Shown here in pieces: positions 1 through 8,971 of a DNA stretch of 64,000 bases. The notes beneath the pieces are model-generated. The model was given only the letters and a program-made list of their open reading frames with translations, ran no database searches and was not told where the DNA came from. This DNA comes from Aliiroseovarius subalbicans (GTDB taxonomy: Bacteria > Pseudomonadota > Alphaproteobacteria > Rhodobacterales > Rhodobacteraceae): positions 496,001 to 560,000 of the forward strand of contig NZ_JALBYQ010000001.1 in assembly GCF_022678625.1 (NCBI RefSeq), in the 5' to 3' direction. Both the position numbers and the translations under genes were made by a program. Position 1 is the stretch's first letter; each line of letters starts with the position of its first letter.

Positions 1-187
1 GGTGGCCGCTGGTGTGACCGAGGACCTGACGGACAAGCTGTCGGCGGTTGATCTTGTGCGGGCGGCGGTGGCCGAACTGGGTGGCAAGGGCGGCGGTGGC
101 CGGCCTGATATGGCCCAGGGTGGCGGAAAAGATGCCAGCAATGCTGACGCAGCCATCACGGCGGCCGAAGCCGTCATCGGAGGATAA
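1..187 (+). CDS. alaS: Alanyl-tRNA synthetase, C-terminal end only (5' truncated)
   Basis: Only the last ~61 codons are in the window; the frame is open through base 1 and ends in TAA at 185-187. The peptide contains the [13 protein letters not shown] stretch typical of the DHHA1/C-Ala region at the end of bacterial AlaS, followed by the usual [16 protein letters not shown]-type ending. AlaS charges tRNA-Ala in the cytoplasm. The identification rests on this C-terminal signature alone. The next gene begins 1 bp after the stop, so the two may be co-transcribed. Confidence 0.9.
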   Translation, partial: VAAGVTEDLTDKLSAVDLVRAAVAELGGKGGGGRPDMAQGGGKDASNADAAITAAEAVIGG

Positions 188-188
188 A

Positions 189-476
189 ATGCCAGCCCTT
201 TGGATCGCCCATGTGACTGTCACGGATGAAGACGCCTATGGTAAATACGCGGCCCTTGCCGGGCCTGCGATTGCCAAACACGGCGGGCATTTCATTGCCC
301 GCGCCGGGCGCTATGTGCAGCTTGAGGGCAAGGATCGCCCGCGCAATGTGGTGGCGAAATTCCCATCCGTTGAGGCCGCCGAGGCCTGTTACCACAGTTC
401 GGAATACCAGGAAGCCTTGAGCCACGCGCGCGGCGCGAGCGAGCGGGAGCTTTTGGTCGTCGAGACAACGGAATAA
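189..476 (+). CDS. DUF1330 family protein
   Basis: A 95-residue cytoplasmic protein beginning MPALWIAHVTVTD and carrying the DUF1330 pattern: an N-terminal beta strand, a Y-x-K-Y-A stretch, a central HGGHFIARAG segment and a SVEAAEACYHSSEYQ helix. The family has a ferredoxin-like (dimeric alpha/beta barrel) fold and no established biochemical role. The start is the ATG one base after the alaS stop; an earlier in-frame start exists but would lie inside alaS and adds a non-homologous leader. It is followed by a strong intrinsic terminator. Confidence 0.88.
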   Translation: MPALWIAHVTVTDEDAYGKYAALAGPAIAKHGGHFIARAGRYVQLEGKDRPRNVVAKFPSVEAAEACYHSSEYQEALSHARGASERELLVVETTE

Positions 477-477
477 G

Positions 478-508
478 AAAAAACCCCGGCCTTGCAGCCG
501 GGGTTTTC
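478..508. terminator. Bidirectional intrinsic terminator between DUF1330 and typA
   Basis: A 7-bp perfect GC stem (CCCCGGC / GCCGGGG, 484-490 with 497-503) has a 6-nt loop, a TTTT run on the plus side and a T run of about six on the minus side. It sits between convergent genes and can serve both. Confidence 0.85.
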
Positions 509-534
509 GTTTCAAGTCAGAGGTTTGTCGGGTC

Positions 535-2358
535 TTATTGATCCGAGGAACGGGCCTGCCGCTTGCGCTCATGCGGGTCCAGAAAACGCTTGCGCAGACG
601 GATTGAATTCGGCGTCACTTCGACCAGTTCATCATTGTCGATATAGGCGATCGCCTCTTCCAGCGACAGCGTGATCGGCGTGGTCAGGCGCACCGCCTCG
701 TCAGTGCCCGAGGCGCGCACGTTGGTCAGCTTCTTGCCTTTCAGCGGGTTCACTTCCAGGTCGTTTTCACGGCTGTGTTCGCCGATGATCATGCCCTGAT
801 ACACGTCGACTTGGGCGCCAATGAACATGCGGCCGCGATCTTCCAGGTTCCACAGGGCGAAGGCGACCGACTGGCCGTTTTCCATCGAGATCAGCACGCC
901 CGCGCGACGGCCCGGAATGGCGCCTTTGTGCGGCGCCCAGCCGTGGAACACGCGGTTCAGAACACCAGTGCCGCGCGTGTCGGTCAGAAACTCCCCGTGA
1001 TAGCCGATCAGCCCGCGCGACGGCACGTGGGCGATGATGCGGGTCTTGCCCGCACCGGCCGGTTTCATCTCGGTCATCTCACCCTTGCGGGTGCCGGTGA
1101 TCTTTTCGATCACAGCGCCGGAATATTCGTCATCGACGTCGATGGTGACTTCCTCGATCGGCTCCATCGTGACGCCGTCTTCTTCGCGCATGATCACCTG
1201 CGGGCGCGAGATCGAAAGTTCGAACCCCTCGCGGCGCATGTTTTCGATCAGAACGCCCATCTGAAGTTCGCCGCGGCCTGACACTTCGAAGGCCTCGCCG
1301 CCCGGCGTGTCGGCAATCTTGATGGCGACGTTGGATTCGGCTTCTTTCATCAGCCGTTCACGGATCACGCGCGACTGCACCTTCTTGCCGTCACGGCCCG
1401 CCAGCGGGCTGTCGTTGATGCCGAAGGTCACGGTGATGGTGGGAGGGTCGATCGGTTGGGCGTCCAGCGGTTCCTCGACCGCCAGGGCGCAGATCGTGTC
1501 GGCCACGGTGGCCTTGGTCATACCGGCCAGAGACACGATGTCGCCCGCAATGGCTTCGTCGATGTCCTGCTGGGCCAGACCGCGGAAGGCCTGGATGCGG
1601 GTGACACGGAATTGTTCGATCTTCTGGCCAACGCGCGACAGCGCCTGCACGGTGGCACCAACCTTAAGGCGGCCGGTCTCGACGCGGCCCGTCAACAAAC
1701 GACCAACGAAGGGGTCAGATCCCAGCGTGGTGGCCAGCATGCTGAAGTCTTCGTCCTGATGCGCCAGCTGGCGCGGGGCAGGGACGTGGTTCACGATCAG
1801 GTTGAACAGCGCGTGCAAATCCTTGCGCGGCCCGTCCAGGTCCGCATCAGCCCAGCCTGAGCGGCCCGAGGCATACATGTGCGGGAAATCCAGCTGGTCG
1901 TCATCGGCGCCCAGGTTCGCGAACAGGTCGAAACACTCGTCCAGCGCGCGGTCGGGTTCGGCGTCGGGCTTGTCGACCTTGTTCAGCACGACGATCGGAC
2001 GCAGGCCAAGCGCCAGCGCCTTCGAAGTCACGAACTTCGTCTGCGGCATCGGTCCTTCGGCGGCGTCGACCAGCAGAACCACGCCGTCAACCATCGACAG
2101 GATCCGCTCAACCTCCCCGCCGAAATCGGCGTGGCCGGGCGTGTCGACGATGTTGATCCGCGTGCCTTTCCATTCGACCGAGGTCGGCTTGGCGAAAATG
2201 GTGATGCCGCGCTCACGCTCAAGGTCATTTGAGTCCATCGCGCGTTCGGCAACGGCCTGGTTTTCCCGGAACGCCCCGGATTGTTTCAAAAGCTCATCCA
2301 CCAACGTGGTTTTGCCGTGGTCAACGTGAGCGATGATCGCGATATTGCGAAGGTCCAT
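535..2358 (-). CDS. typA: Translational GTPase TypA/BipA
   Basis: A 607-residue ribosome-associated GTPase of the EF-G-like family, involved in stress and low-temperature ribosome function. Visible GTPase motifs are AHVDHGKT (residues 10-17, P-loop), RGITI (switch I), DTPGH (72-76) and NKVD (126-129). Domain II, the EF-G III/V-like domains and the BipA-specific C-terminal domain ([16 protein letters not shown], then PLKGKKLTN) follow. The length matches the family. The start ATG is preceded by an AAGGCGG ribosome-binding site. It is a single-gene unit that ends at the shared terminator near 490. Confidence 0.97.
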   Translation of the reverse strand: MDLRNIAIIAHVDHGKTTLVDELLKQSGAFRENQAVAERAMDSNDLERERGITIFAKPTSVEWKGTRINIVDTPGHADFGGEVERILSMVDGVVLLVDAAEGPMPQTKFVTSKALALGLRPIVVLNKVDKPDAEPDRALDECFDLFANLGADDDQLDFPHMYASGRSGWADADLDGPRKDLHALFNLIVNHVPAPRQLAHQDEDFSMLATTLGSDPFVGRLLTGRVETGRLKVGATVQALSRVGQKIEQFRVTRIQAFRGLAQQDIDEAIAGDIVSLAGMTKATVADTICALAVEEPLDAQPIDPPTITVTFGINDSPLAGRDGKKVQSRVIRERLMKEAESNVAIKIADTPGGEAFEVSGRGELQMGVLIENMRREGFELSISRPQVIMREEDGVTMEPIEEVTIDVDDEYSGAVIEKITGTRKGEMTEMKPAGAGKTRIIAHVPSRGLIGYHGEFLTDTRGTGVLNRVFHGWAPHKGAIPGRRAGVLISMENGQSVAFALWNLEDRGRMFIGAQVDVYQGMIIGEHSRENDLEVNPLKGKKLTNVRASGTDEAVRLTTPITLSLEEAIAYIDNDELVEVTPNSIRLRKRFLDPHERKRQARSSDQ

Positions 2359-2418
2359 GAGTGCCGCCTTTTAAGGAGTTTGCGGGCGCATACCTTGGAT
2401 GCGACGCAATTGCCAGCC

Positions 2419-2748
2419 CTAATGGGGCGCGGTGGTGGAAAAGAGGTTGATCACCACGATCCCGGCAAGGATCAGCCCAAGGCCCAGAATGGCGGCTGCG
2501 TCCAGTTTCTGGCCGAAAATGACCAGCCCTGCACCGGCGATCAGAACGATCCCCATCCCGGACCACAGCGCATAGGCAATGCCCACGGGCATGAACTTCA
2601 GCACCCAACCCAGCAGAATGAAGCTGATCACATAGGCCACGACCACGGTGATCGACGGTCCGATCCGGGTGAATTGCTGGCTGGCTTGCAGCGCCGTGGT
2701 GCCGATGGTTTCAAACACGACGGCGGCGAACAGGATCAGATAGGGCAT
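2419..2748 (-). CDS. Small multidrug resistance (SMR) family transporter
   Basis: A 109-residue inner-membrane protein with four hydrophobic helices and the invariant glutamate of SMR pumps in helix 1 (VVFETIGTTAL). EmrE and related proteins work as dual-topology dimers that exchange protons for cationic drugs or guanidinium. The start chosen is MPYLILF at 2748, which has a GGAG box about 7 nt upstream; a start four codons earlier is possible. It lies between icd and typA on the same strand, but no functional link is evident. The substrate cannot be read from sequence. Confidence 0.9.
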   Translation of the reverse strand: MPYLILFAAVVFETIGTTALQASQQFTRIGPSITVVVAYVISFILLGWVLKFMPVGIAYALWSGMGIVLIAGAGLVIFGQKLDAAAILGLGLILAGIVVINLFSTTAPH

Positions 2749-2759
2749 GGACGGCTCCA

Positions 2760-2789
2760 AACAAAACGGGCGGGGACAAGCCCCGCCCG
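2760..2789 (-). terminator. Intrinsic terminator of icd
   Basis: A 9-bp stem (CGGGCGGGG / CCCCGCCCG) at 2767-2775 and 2781-2789 has a 5-nt loop. On the minus strand it is followed by GTTTTGTTT. It separates icd from the SMR gene downstream. Confidence 0.8.
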
Positions 2790-2810
2790 ATGACCCTAGA
2801 GGGGGCGTCC

Positions 2811-4025
2811 TCAGCCCGCCAGAGCCTTGTTCAGGTTCTCGTCGATCTTCTCAAGAAAGCCCATCGTGGTCATCCAGCCCTGATCGGGGCCGACCAGAAG
2901 CGCCAGGTCCTTGGTCATGTGGCCGCTTTCCACCGTGTCCACGATCACTTTTTCCAGCGTTTCGGCGAAGTTTTGCAGCTGCTCGTTGCCGTCCAGCTTG
3001 GCGCGGTGCTTCAGCCCGCCGGTCCAGGCGTAAATCGACGCGATCGAGTTGGTCGAGGTGCTTTCGCCCTTCTGGTGCTGGCGATAGTGGCGGGTAACGG
3101 TGCCGTGGGCGGCCTCGGCTTCGACGATCTTGCCGTCGGGCGTCATCAGTTGCGAGGTCATCAGACCGAGCGAGCCGAAGCCTTGCGCGACGGTGTCGGA
3201 CTGCACGTCGCCGTCATAGTTTTTGCAGGCCCAGACGAATTTCCCGTTCCATTTCATCGCGCAGGCGACCATGTCGTCGATCAGCCGGTGTTCATACCAA
3301 ATCCCGGCCTTTTTGAACTTGTCGGCAAATTCGGCGTCGAAAACTTCCTGAAACAGCTCCAGGAACCGGCCATCATATTGCTTCAGGATCGTATTCTTGG
3401 TCGACAGATACAGCGGCCACCCCATGTTCAGCGCATAGTTCATCGACGCGTGGGCAAAGTCGCGGATCGACTGGTCCAGATTGTACATCGACATGAACAC
3501 GCCGGCTGAGGGGGCATCGAACACTTCGCGCTCGATCTCGGTGCCGTCTTCGCCGACAAATTTCATCGTCAGCTTGCCAGGGCCGGGGAATTTCATGTCC
3601 GAGGCTTTGTATTGGTCGCCAAAGGCGTGGCGGCCGATGACGATCGGGTTGGTCCAGCCTGGCACAAGGCGCGGCACGTTCTTGCAGATGATCGGTGCGC
3701 GGAACACGACGCCACCCAGGATATTGCGGATCGTGCCATTGGGGCTGCGCCACATTTCTTTCAGGCCGAACTCTTCCACCCGGGCCTCATCCGGTGTGAT
3801 GGTGGCACATTTGACCGCAACGCCGACCTCTTTGGTTTTCTCAGCCGCGTCGATGGTGATCTGGTCATTGGTCTCGTCGCGGACCTCGATGCCCAGGTCG
3901 TAATACAGCAGGTCGATGTCCAGATAGGGCAGGATCAGCTTTTTCTTGATGAAATCCCACATGATGCGGGTCATTTCATCGCCGTCCATTTCGACGATGG
4001 GGTTCTCTACCTTGATCTTGGTCAT
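2811..4025 (-). CDS. icd: NADP-dependent isocitrate dehydrogenase, dimeric (eukaryote-like) type
   Basis: A 404-residue TCA-cycle enzyme that oxidatively decarboxylates isocitrate to 2-oxoglutarate and makes NADPH. The N-terminus [19 protein letters not shown] and the segment [16 protein letters not shown] mark the homodimeric subfamily that also includes mitochondrial and cytosolic IDH, rather than the E. coli type. The length is normal. The ATG at 4025 has a GAGGGCG box upstream. A second, unrelated IDH of the monomeric type lies about 5 kb away (8972-11185), so this organism encodes two non-homologous enzymes for one step. The gene ends at its own terminator. Confidence 0.97.
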   Translation of the reverse strand: MTKIKVENPIVEMDGDEMTRIMWDFIKKKLILPYLDIDLLYYDLGIEVRDETNDQITIDAAEKTKEVGVAVKCATITPDEARVEEFGLKEMWRSPNGTIRNILGGVVFRAPIICKNVPRLVPGWTNPIVIGRHAFGDQYKASDMKFPGPGKLTMKFVGEDGTEIEREVFDAPSAGVFMSMYNLDQSIRDFAHASMNYALNMGWPLYLSTKNTILKQYDGRFLELFQEVFDAEFADKFKKAGIWYEHRLIDDMVACAMKWNGKFVWACKNYDGDVQSDTVAQGFGSLGLMTSQLMTPDGKIVEAEAAHGTVTRHYRQHQKGESTSTNSIASIYAWTGGLKHRAKLDGNEQLQNFAETLEKVIVDTVESGHMTKDLALLVGPDQGWMTTMGFLEKIDENLNKALAG

Positions 4026-4130
4026 CTACGCGCCCTCCGGCTGGTCACTGGTTTGCGCGTGGTGTAGCGCAATCGGTGGTCAGAGGGAAGACGGTATGCG
4101 ATTGCATACAATAATCTGAATGTGTCGGAC

Positions 4131-4925
4131 TCAGTCCTGTGACCAATCAGGCGTCCGTTTTTCGATGAAGGCCTGAATGCCCTCCTCGGTATCGCGATAC
4201 AGCATGTTTTCGACCATGGCCGCGCCGGTGAAGGCATAGGCATCGTCAAGCGGCATCGACAGCTGGTCATAGAAGGCCGATTTGCCGATTTTCACAGCCG
4301 CCCCCAGTTTCGCAGCGACGGTTCCCGCAAGGTCCATCGTGGCGCGGGTCACTTCGGCGGGGTCCACAACACGGTTCACCAGGCCCAGCTCACGCGCCCT
4401 GTCCGCGTTGATGAACTCGCCAGTCGTCAGCATCTCAAACGCCTGTTTGCGCGGGATGTTGCGGGTCAGGGCCACCATCGGGGTCGAGCAGAACAAGCCG
4501 ATGTTCACCCCGTTCACACCAAACCGCGTGCCTTGGGCCGCCACCGCCATGTCGCACGAGGCGACCAGTTGGCAGCCCGCAGCGGTCGCAATGCCATGCA
4601 CCTCGGCGAACACCGGCTGAGGCAGGCGGGGAATGGTCATCATCATCCGGGCACAGCGGTCGAACAGGTCCTTGAAATAGGCCCGCCCGCCATCTTCGGC
4701 GGCGCGTCCGGCGGTCATTTCCTTCAGATTGTGCCCGGCGCAGAACGCCTTTCCTGCGCCCGCCAGAACCACCGCACGGATCGATGTGTCGGTGGCCAAT
4801 CGGTCCAACTCCTGCTGCAATGCGGCCAGCATGTCGTCGGACAGGGCATTCAGTGTTTCGGGCGTGTTGAGCGTCAACCGCGCAATTGACGCAGCGTCCT
4901 CCCGGATCAGAATCGGCTTACCCAT
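4131..4925 (-). CDS. Crotonase-superfamily protein, ECHDC3-like
   Basis: A 264-residue protein of the enoyl-CoA hydratase/isomerase fold. The oxyanion-hole segments are clear: AGHNLKEM near residues 63-70 and HGIATAAG near 110-117. The segment NIGLFCSTPMVAL followed by PRKQAFEMLTTGE is characteristic of the ECHDC3 group. The two glutamates that catalyse water addition in classical hydratases are replaced: Gln119 stands where Glu144 of the rat enzyme is, and Gly139 where Glu164 is. Hydratase activity is therefore unlikely and the true reaction is unknown. The start at 4925 has a GGAGGA box 5-6 nt upstream. It is divergently transcribed from the thioesterase gene, across 57 bp. Confidence 0.9.
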   Translation of the reverse strand: MGKPILIREDAASIARLTLNTPETLNALSDDMLAALQQELDRLATDTSIRAVVLAGAGKAFCAGHNLKEMTAGRAAEDGGRAYFKDLFDRCARMMMTIPRLPQPVFAEVHGIATAAGCQLVASCDMAVAAQGTRFGVNGVNIGLFCSTPMVALTRNIPRKQAFEMLTTGEFINADRARELGLVNRVVDPAEVTRATMDLAGTVAAKLGAAVKIGKSAFYDQLSMPLDDAYAFTGAAMVENMLYRDTEEGIQAFIEKRTPDWSQD

Positions 4926-4982
4926 CTTGTCCTCCCGCATGGTTCCGCCCCACGATAGGGGCGAGAAACCGGAGGGGAAAGC

Positions 4983-5408
4983 ATGTCTTTGAAAATGTCG
5001 TTGGATGAATTGCGTGTCTTCATGGATGACCAGTTTCCGCAAGTGAAGGGGGAGTTCGAGATCCTCGATGTCGCCCCCCTGCACATCACCGTGCGCAAGC
5101 TGGTCGAGGACAAGCACCTGCGCCCCGGCGGAACAGTGTCGGGCCCGACCATGTTCATGCTGGCCGATGTCTGCATGTATCTGGCGATCCTGGCGATGAT
5201 CGGACCCAAAGCGCTGGCGGTGACGACGAATTGTTCGATCGACTTCATGCGCAAACCCGTGGCGCATGCCAATTTGCGGGCCGAGGCGCGCATTCACAAG
5301 CTGGGCCGCGTTTTGGCGGTGGGCGATGTGCTGATCTACTCCGAAGGCGAAGAGGCCCCGGTGGCGCGCGCCAGCCTGACTTATTCCATTCCACCGGAAC
5401 GGGATTGA
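4983..5408 (+). CDS. PaaI-family hotdog thioesterase
   Basis: A 141-residue single-domain hotdog-fold protein. The family hydrolyses acyl- or aryl-CoA thioesters. The signature loop LRPGGTVSGPTMFMLAD, with the catalytic Asp/Gly region before the central helix, and the strand TTNCSIDFMRKPV are clear. It lies head-to-head with the ECHDC3-like gene, which suggests a shared CoA-metabolism context; this is inference. Substrate unknown. A 50-bp gap separates it from the downstream channel gene, so the two may form an operon. Confidence 0.88.
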   Translation: MSLKMSLDELRVFMDDQFPQVKGEFEILDVAPLHITVRKLVEDKHLRPGGTVSGPTMFMLADVCMYLAILAMIGPKALAVTTNCSIDFMRKPVAHANLRAEARIHKLGRVLAVGDVLIYSEGEEAPVARASLTYSIPPERD

Positions 5409-5458
5409 CCCGGAACGGGGCGACAGGCACCAATGAGACATTGAACAGGGAGAGCAGC

Positions 5459-6421
5459 ATGTCCGAGCAAAGCCACAACCGCCTTGAGCATTTCCCGGTC
5501 ACGTTCTTCGCCATCGTGATGGGGTTGATGGGGCTGACGCTTGCGATGCACGCAGGCGCCCCGGCCTTTGCCTGGCTCGGGGTGGCCTCCACCGGCATGA
5601 TGGTTGCCTCGGCGGTGGCCTTCGCGGCAATCTCGGTCATTTATGTGATCAAGGCGGTGCGCTTTCCCGGCGCGGTTGCCGAGGAATGGCATCATCCGGC
5701 CAAGCTGGCCTTTTTTCCGACCATCACGATCTCGCTTTTGCTGCTGGCCACGACGGTCCATGCCTATAACCCGGCACTGGCCGAGGTGATCTGGCTGATC
5801 GGCACCGTGGGGCAGGGGGTGTTGACCATCGCGGTGATCTCGGGCTGGATCAGCCACCGCAGCTTTGAGGTCGGGCACCTGACCCCCGCCTGGTTCATTC
5901 CGGCCGTTGGCAACGTGATCGTGCCCATCGCGGGCGCACGGATGGGATATATCGAAGTCAGTTGGCTGTTCTTCTCAGGCGGCATGATTTTCTGGTTGGT
6001 CCTGCTGACCCTGGTAATGAACCGCCTGATTTTTCACGACCCGATCGGCGCCCGGCTGTTTCCCACCATGGTGATCCTGATCGCCCCGCCGGCGATCGCG
6101 TTTCTGGCCTATGTCTCGATGATGGGCTTCGTCGACGGATTTGCCCGCATGCTGATCAATGCGGCCTTCATCTTTACAGCCCTCGTGCTGGCGCAGGTGC
6201 CCCGGCTGGTGAAACTGCCCTTCGCGCTCAGCTGGTGGGCGCTTTCCTTTCCGCTGGCGGGGCTGGCGATTGCCTCGTTCCGGTTCTCCCAGCTCGAGGG
6301 CTCGCGCCTGCACCAAAGCATTGGCGTGATCGTGTTGCTGGTCCTGACCCTTGTGGTCATCGGCCTGGTCGCGCGCACGGTGATGGGGATCGCCCGAGGC
6401 GAGATTTGCCGCCCGGAATAG
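5459..6421 (+). CDS. TehA/SLAC1-family anion channel/transporter
   Basis: A 320-residue integral membrane protein with about ten hydrophobic helices. It starts MSEQSHNRLEHFPVTFFAIVMG, the usual N-terminus of the voltage-dependent anion channel/tellurite-dicarboxylate (TDT) family that includes TehA and plant SLAC1. The helix-1 FPVTFF and helix-5 HLTPAWFIPAVGNV segments are family hallmarks. The ATG at 5459 has an AGGGAGAG box upstream; a longer in-frame extension overlaps the thioesterase gene and is not supported. The transported anion cannot be predicted. Confidence 0.88.
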   Translation: MSEQSHNRLEHFPVTFFAIVMGLMGLTLAMHAGAPAFAWLGVASTGMMVASAVAFAAISVIYVIKAVRFPGAVAEEWHHPAKLAFFPTITISLLLLATTVHAYNPALAEVIWLIGTVGQGVLTIAVISGWISHRSFEVGHLTPAWFIPAVGNVIVPIAGARMGYIEVSWLFFSGGMIFWLVLLTLVMNRLIFHDPIGARLFPTMVILIAPPAIAFLAYVSMMGFVDGFARMLINAAFIFTALVLAQVPRLVKLPFALSWWALSFPLAGLAIASFRFSQLEGSRLHQSIGVIVLLVLTLVVIGLVARTVMGIARGEICRPE

Positions 6422-6495
6422 CGATTCATATGGGGTATAATAATACCTTATTTTCAAGCACCTGTTTTTGCAAAAGAAAAACGGAAAACCTGCGC

Positions 6496-6523
6496 TTGAC
6501 TGGGCTTCGGAAATGCTTAGAAA
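6496..6523 (+). promoter_or_regulatory. Predicted sigma-70 type promoter of rplM-rpsI
   Basis: TTGACT (6496-6501), a 16-nt spacer and TAGAAA (6518-6523) lie 34 bp before the rplM ATG. The -35 context GCTTGACT is the same as at the rplU promoter near 60.56 kb. Confidence 0.6.
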
Positions 6524-6556
6524 CGCCCCATCCGAAACCCACCAAGGGCCGAATAC

Positions 6557-7018
6557 ATGAAAACCTTTTCTGCAACTCCTGCAGACATCGACAAGAAATG
6601 GATCCTGATCGACGCTGAAGGCGTTGTTCTGGGCCGTCTTGCTTCGATCGTCGCCATGCGTCTGCGTGGCAAACACAAACCGTCCTTCACGCCGCACATG
6701 GACATGGGCGACAACGTCATCATCATCAATGCTGACAAGATCCAGATGACCGGCAAGAAGCGTGAAGAAAACTTCTACTGGCACACCGGCCACCCGGGCG
6801 GGATCAAGTCGCGCACCAAGCAGCAGATCCTGGAAGGCAAGCACCCCGAACGCGTGGTGACCAAAGCCATTCAGCGCATGCTGCCCGGCAACAAGCTTTC
6901 GCGCAAAGTCATGACCAACCTGCGTGTTTTCGCAGGCGCGGAACATGGCATGGAGGCGCAGAAGCCCGAAGTGTTGGACGTCAAGTCCATGAACCCCAAA
7001 AACTCGCGTGAGGGCTGA
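6557..7018 (+). CDS. rplM: 50S ribosomal protein L13
   Basis: A 153-residue ribosomal protein L13, a large-subunit assembly initiator. Diagnostic stretches are [16 protein letters not shown] near the N-terminus, [12 protein letters not shown], and [12 protein letters not shown]. It is a few residues longer than E. coli L13, as is usual in alphaproteobacteria. It is followed after 2 bp by rpsI, the conserved L13-S9 operon. Confidence 0.98.
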   Translation: MKTFSATPADIDKKWILIDAEGVVLGRLASIVAMRLRGKHKPSFTPHMDMGDNVIIINADKIQMTGKKREENFYWHTGHPGGIKSRTKQQILEGKHPERVVTKAIQRMLPGNKLSRKVMTNLRVFAGAEHGMEAQKPEVLDVKSMNPKNSREG

Positions 7019-7020
7019 GC

Positions 7021-7512
7021 ATGACCGAAGAGATCAAATCGCTCGAAGAGCTGAACGCGGTTGCCGAAGGCACCGAAGCGGCTGTTGAAGCCATTGAAAT
7101 CAATCGTGAGCCGGTTCGTGACGAACTGGGCCGCGCCTATGCCACCGGCAAGCGGAAGGACGCGGTCGCCCGTGTCTGGATCAAGCCCGGGTCCGGCAAG
7201 GTCGTGGTGAACGGCAAGGACCAGGACAAGTATTTCGCGCGTCCGGTGCTGCAGTTGATCCTGCGCCAGCCGTTCCAGATTGCCGGTGTCGAAGGTGAAT
7301 TCGACGTGATGGCCACCGTCAAGGGCGGCGGTCTGACCGGTCAGGCCGGTGCGGTCAAGCACGGCATTTCGAAGGCTCTGCAGCTCTATGAACCCTCGCT
7401 GCGTGCGCCGCTGAAGGCCGCTGGTTTCCTGACCCGTGACAGCCGCGTGGTGGAACGGAAGAAATACGGTAAGCGCAAAGCGCGTCGTTCGTTCCAGTTC
7501 TCCAAGCGTTAA
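7021..7512 (+). CDS. rpsI: 30S ribosomal protein S9
   Basis: A 163-residue S9. The first ~40 residues are an acidic N-terminal extension ([15 protein letters not shown]) seen in alphaproteobacterial S9. The conserved core starts at [14 protein letters not shown] and ends with the basic tail [11 protein letters not shown], which reaches the P-site tRNA. A GAGGG box formed by the end of rplM precedes the ATG. An intrinsic terminator follows 22 bp downstream. Confidence 0.98.
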   Translation: MTEEIKSLEELNAVAEGTEAAVEAIEINREPVRDELGRAYATGKRKDAVARVWIKPGSGKVVVNGKDQDKYFARPVLQLILRQPFQIAGVEGEFDVMATVKGGGLTGQAGAVKHGISKALQLYEPSLRAPLKAAGFLTRDSRVVERKKYGKRKARRSFQFSKR

Positions 7513-7533
7513 TCGCCTGCGAACACGAATTGC

Positions 7534-7562
7534 AAAAGGGCTGCCTTCGGGCGGCCCTTTTC
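7534..7562 (+). terminator. Terminator of rplM-rpsI
   Basis: An AAAGGGC...GCCCTTTT hairpin with a TTCG loop starts 22 bp after the rpsI stop. The stem is about 10 bp with one G-T pair, then a short T run. Confidence 0.8.
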
Positions 7563-7616
7563 ATATTGCGGGGCAGGGGCGCTTGCCCTATATCCCGCGT
7601 AGACAAAATGTCACTG

Positions 7617-7693
<77 letters not shown>

Positions 7694-7782
7694 TTTTCCG
7701 TTTCCCACAGAAAACACCCCCAAGGGTTGATTGGCAGCTGAAAAACGTCCCTAATGGTTGTGCCGAAAACCGGGGGACCGTC

Positions 7783-8814
7783 ATGGAAACAGGCACGATC
7801 ACCGCACCCGAACTCGCACACGCGCGCGATTGGGTGCCAGTTCTGGCGAAGTACCGCGAGGCGGACGATGCGCGGGCCTGGCGCGAGGTCGCCGTGACGC
7901 TGGGCCCGTTCCTGGCGCTTTGGGTGCTGGCGTGGGGGTCTCTGGACGGGCCACGATGGGTCACGCTGGCGTTGACGGTCGGGATCGGCCTGTTCCTGAT
8001 GCGCCTCTTTGCGCTTCAGCACGATTGCGGCCATGCAGCGTTGTTTCGCGACCGGCGCATGAACGACCGGATCGGGCGTCTGTTCGGGGTGCTGACCCTG
8101 TCGCCCTATACGACCTGGCGCAAGATGCACGCGACGCATCACGAGAATTCAGGCAATCTGGATGGCGATTTCATGGGCGATCTGATCGTGCTGACGGTCG
8201 ATCGCTACCGCGCGCTTGACCCCTGGAGGCGGCTGGCCTATCGCATCTATCGCAACCCGCTGTTCATCATGATCGTGTCGCCGCCGCTTCTGTTCTACGT
8301 GCTCTATCGCATCCCCGTCGGGCTGATGGGTCAGCGCCGGTACTGGGCCAGCTGCATGGTGAACAATGGAGTGCTGGCGGTGATCCTGGGTGCGATGTAC
8401 TTTGCGCGCGGGTGGGAGCCGATCTTGTGGATCTTCATCCCCTCGACCCTTCTGGGCGCGGTTCTGGGCATCTGGATCTTCTATTGTCAGCACCAATGGC
8501 AGGGCGCGCAGTTCGATTTCGGCGAAGACTGGCAGGTGCATGAGGCCGCGTTGCACGGCTCCTCTCAGCTGCTGCTGCCGGGCTGGATGACCTGGTTCAC
8601 CGCGAACTTTCCAATCCACCACGTGCACCACCTCTATGCCCGCATCCCGTCCTATCGCTTGCCCGAGGTTCTGCGCGATCACCCCCAGTTGGAGCCGATG
8701 AACAAGATCACCGTGGGGCAAAGCCTGGCCGCGTTGAACCTGGCTCTGTGGGACCCAACGCAGCGCCGTCTGATTTCCTTTCGAGAGGCGCATGGGCGGG
8801 CCGCGCAGGTGTGA
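7783..8814 (+). CDS. Membrane fatty acid desaturase
   Basis: A 343-residue integral membrane di-iron desaturase. The three histidine boxes are intact: HDCGH (80-84), HATHH (116-120) and HHVHH (279-283). Hydrophobic segments lie around residues 38-52, 58-76, 160-180 and 195-235. The family inserts double bonds into membrane acyl chains or related substrates; regiospecificity is not readable here. The ATG follows the tRNA-Arg by about 90 bp. A GC hairpin without a T run (8828-8851) lies just downstream. Confidence 0.9.
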   Translation: METGTITAPELAHARDWVPVLAKYREADDARAWREVAVTLGPFLALWVLAWGSLDGPRWVTLALTVGIGLFLMRLFALQHDCGHAALFRDRRMNDRIGRLFGVLTLSPYTTWRKMHATHHENSGNLDGDFMGDLIVLTVDRYRALDPWRRLAYRIYRNPLFIMIVSPPLLFYVLYRIPVGLMGQRRYWASCMVNNGVLAVILGAMYFARGWEPILWIFIPSTLLGAVLGIWIFYCQHQWQGAQFDFGEDWQVHEAALHGSSQLLLPGWMTWFTANFPIHHVHHLYARIPSYRLPEVLRDHPQLEPMNKITVGQSLAALNLALWDPTQRRLISFREAHGRAAQV

Positions 8815-8827
8815 GGTGGTCGTATTC

Positions 8828-8851
8828 GCCGGTTTTTCCCTTGAAACCGGC
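8828..8851 (+). other. Inverted repeat after the desaturase gene
   Basis: GCCGGTTT (8828-8835) and AAACCGGC (8844-8851) form an 8-bp perfect stem with an 8-nt loop 14 bp after the stop. There is no downstream T tract, so it may be an mRNA 3' stabilising hairpin rather than an intrinsic terminator. Confidence 0.5.
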
Positions 8852-8971
8852 ACGTTTGCGCAACCGGTCAATTGAAATCCCCGATCAACCGCGCTAAAGG
8901 GGGCGCAACCGCCCGTGGTCCGTTCGGACCGGGCATTCGCCTCCTGACGACTTTTGAAAAAGGGAAAGATC

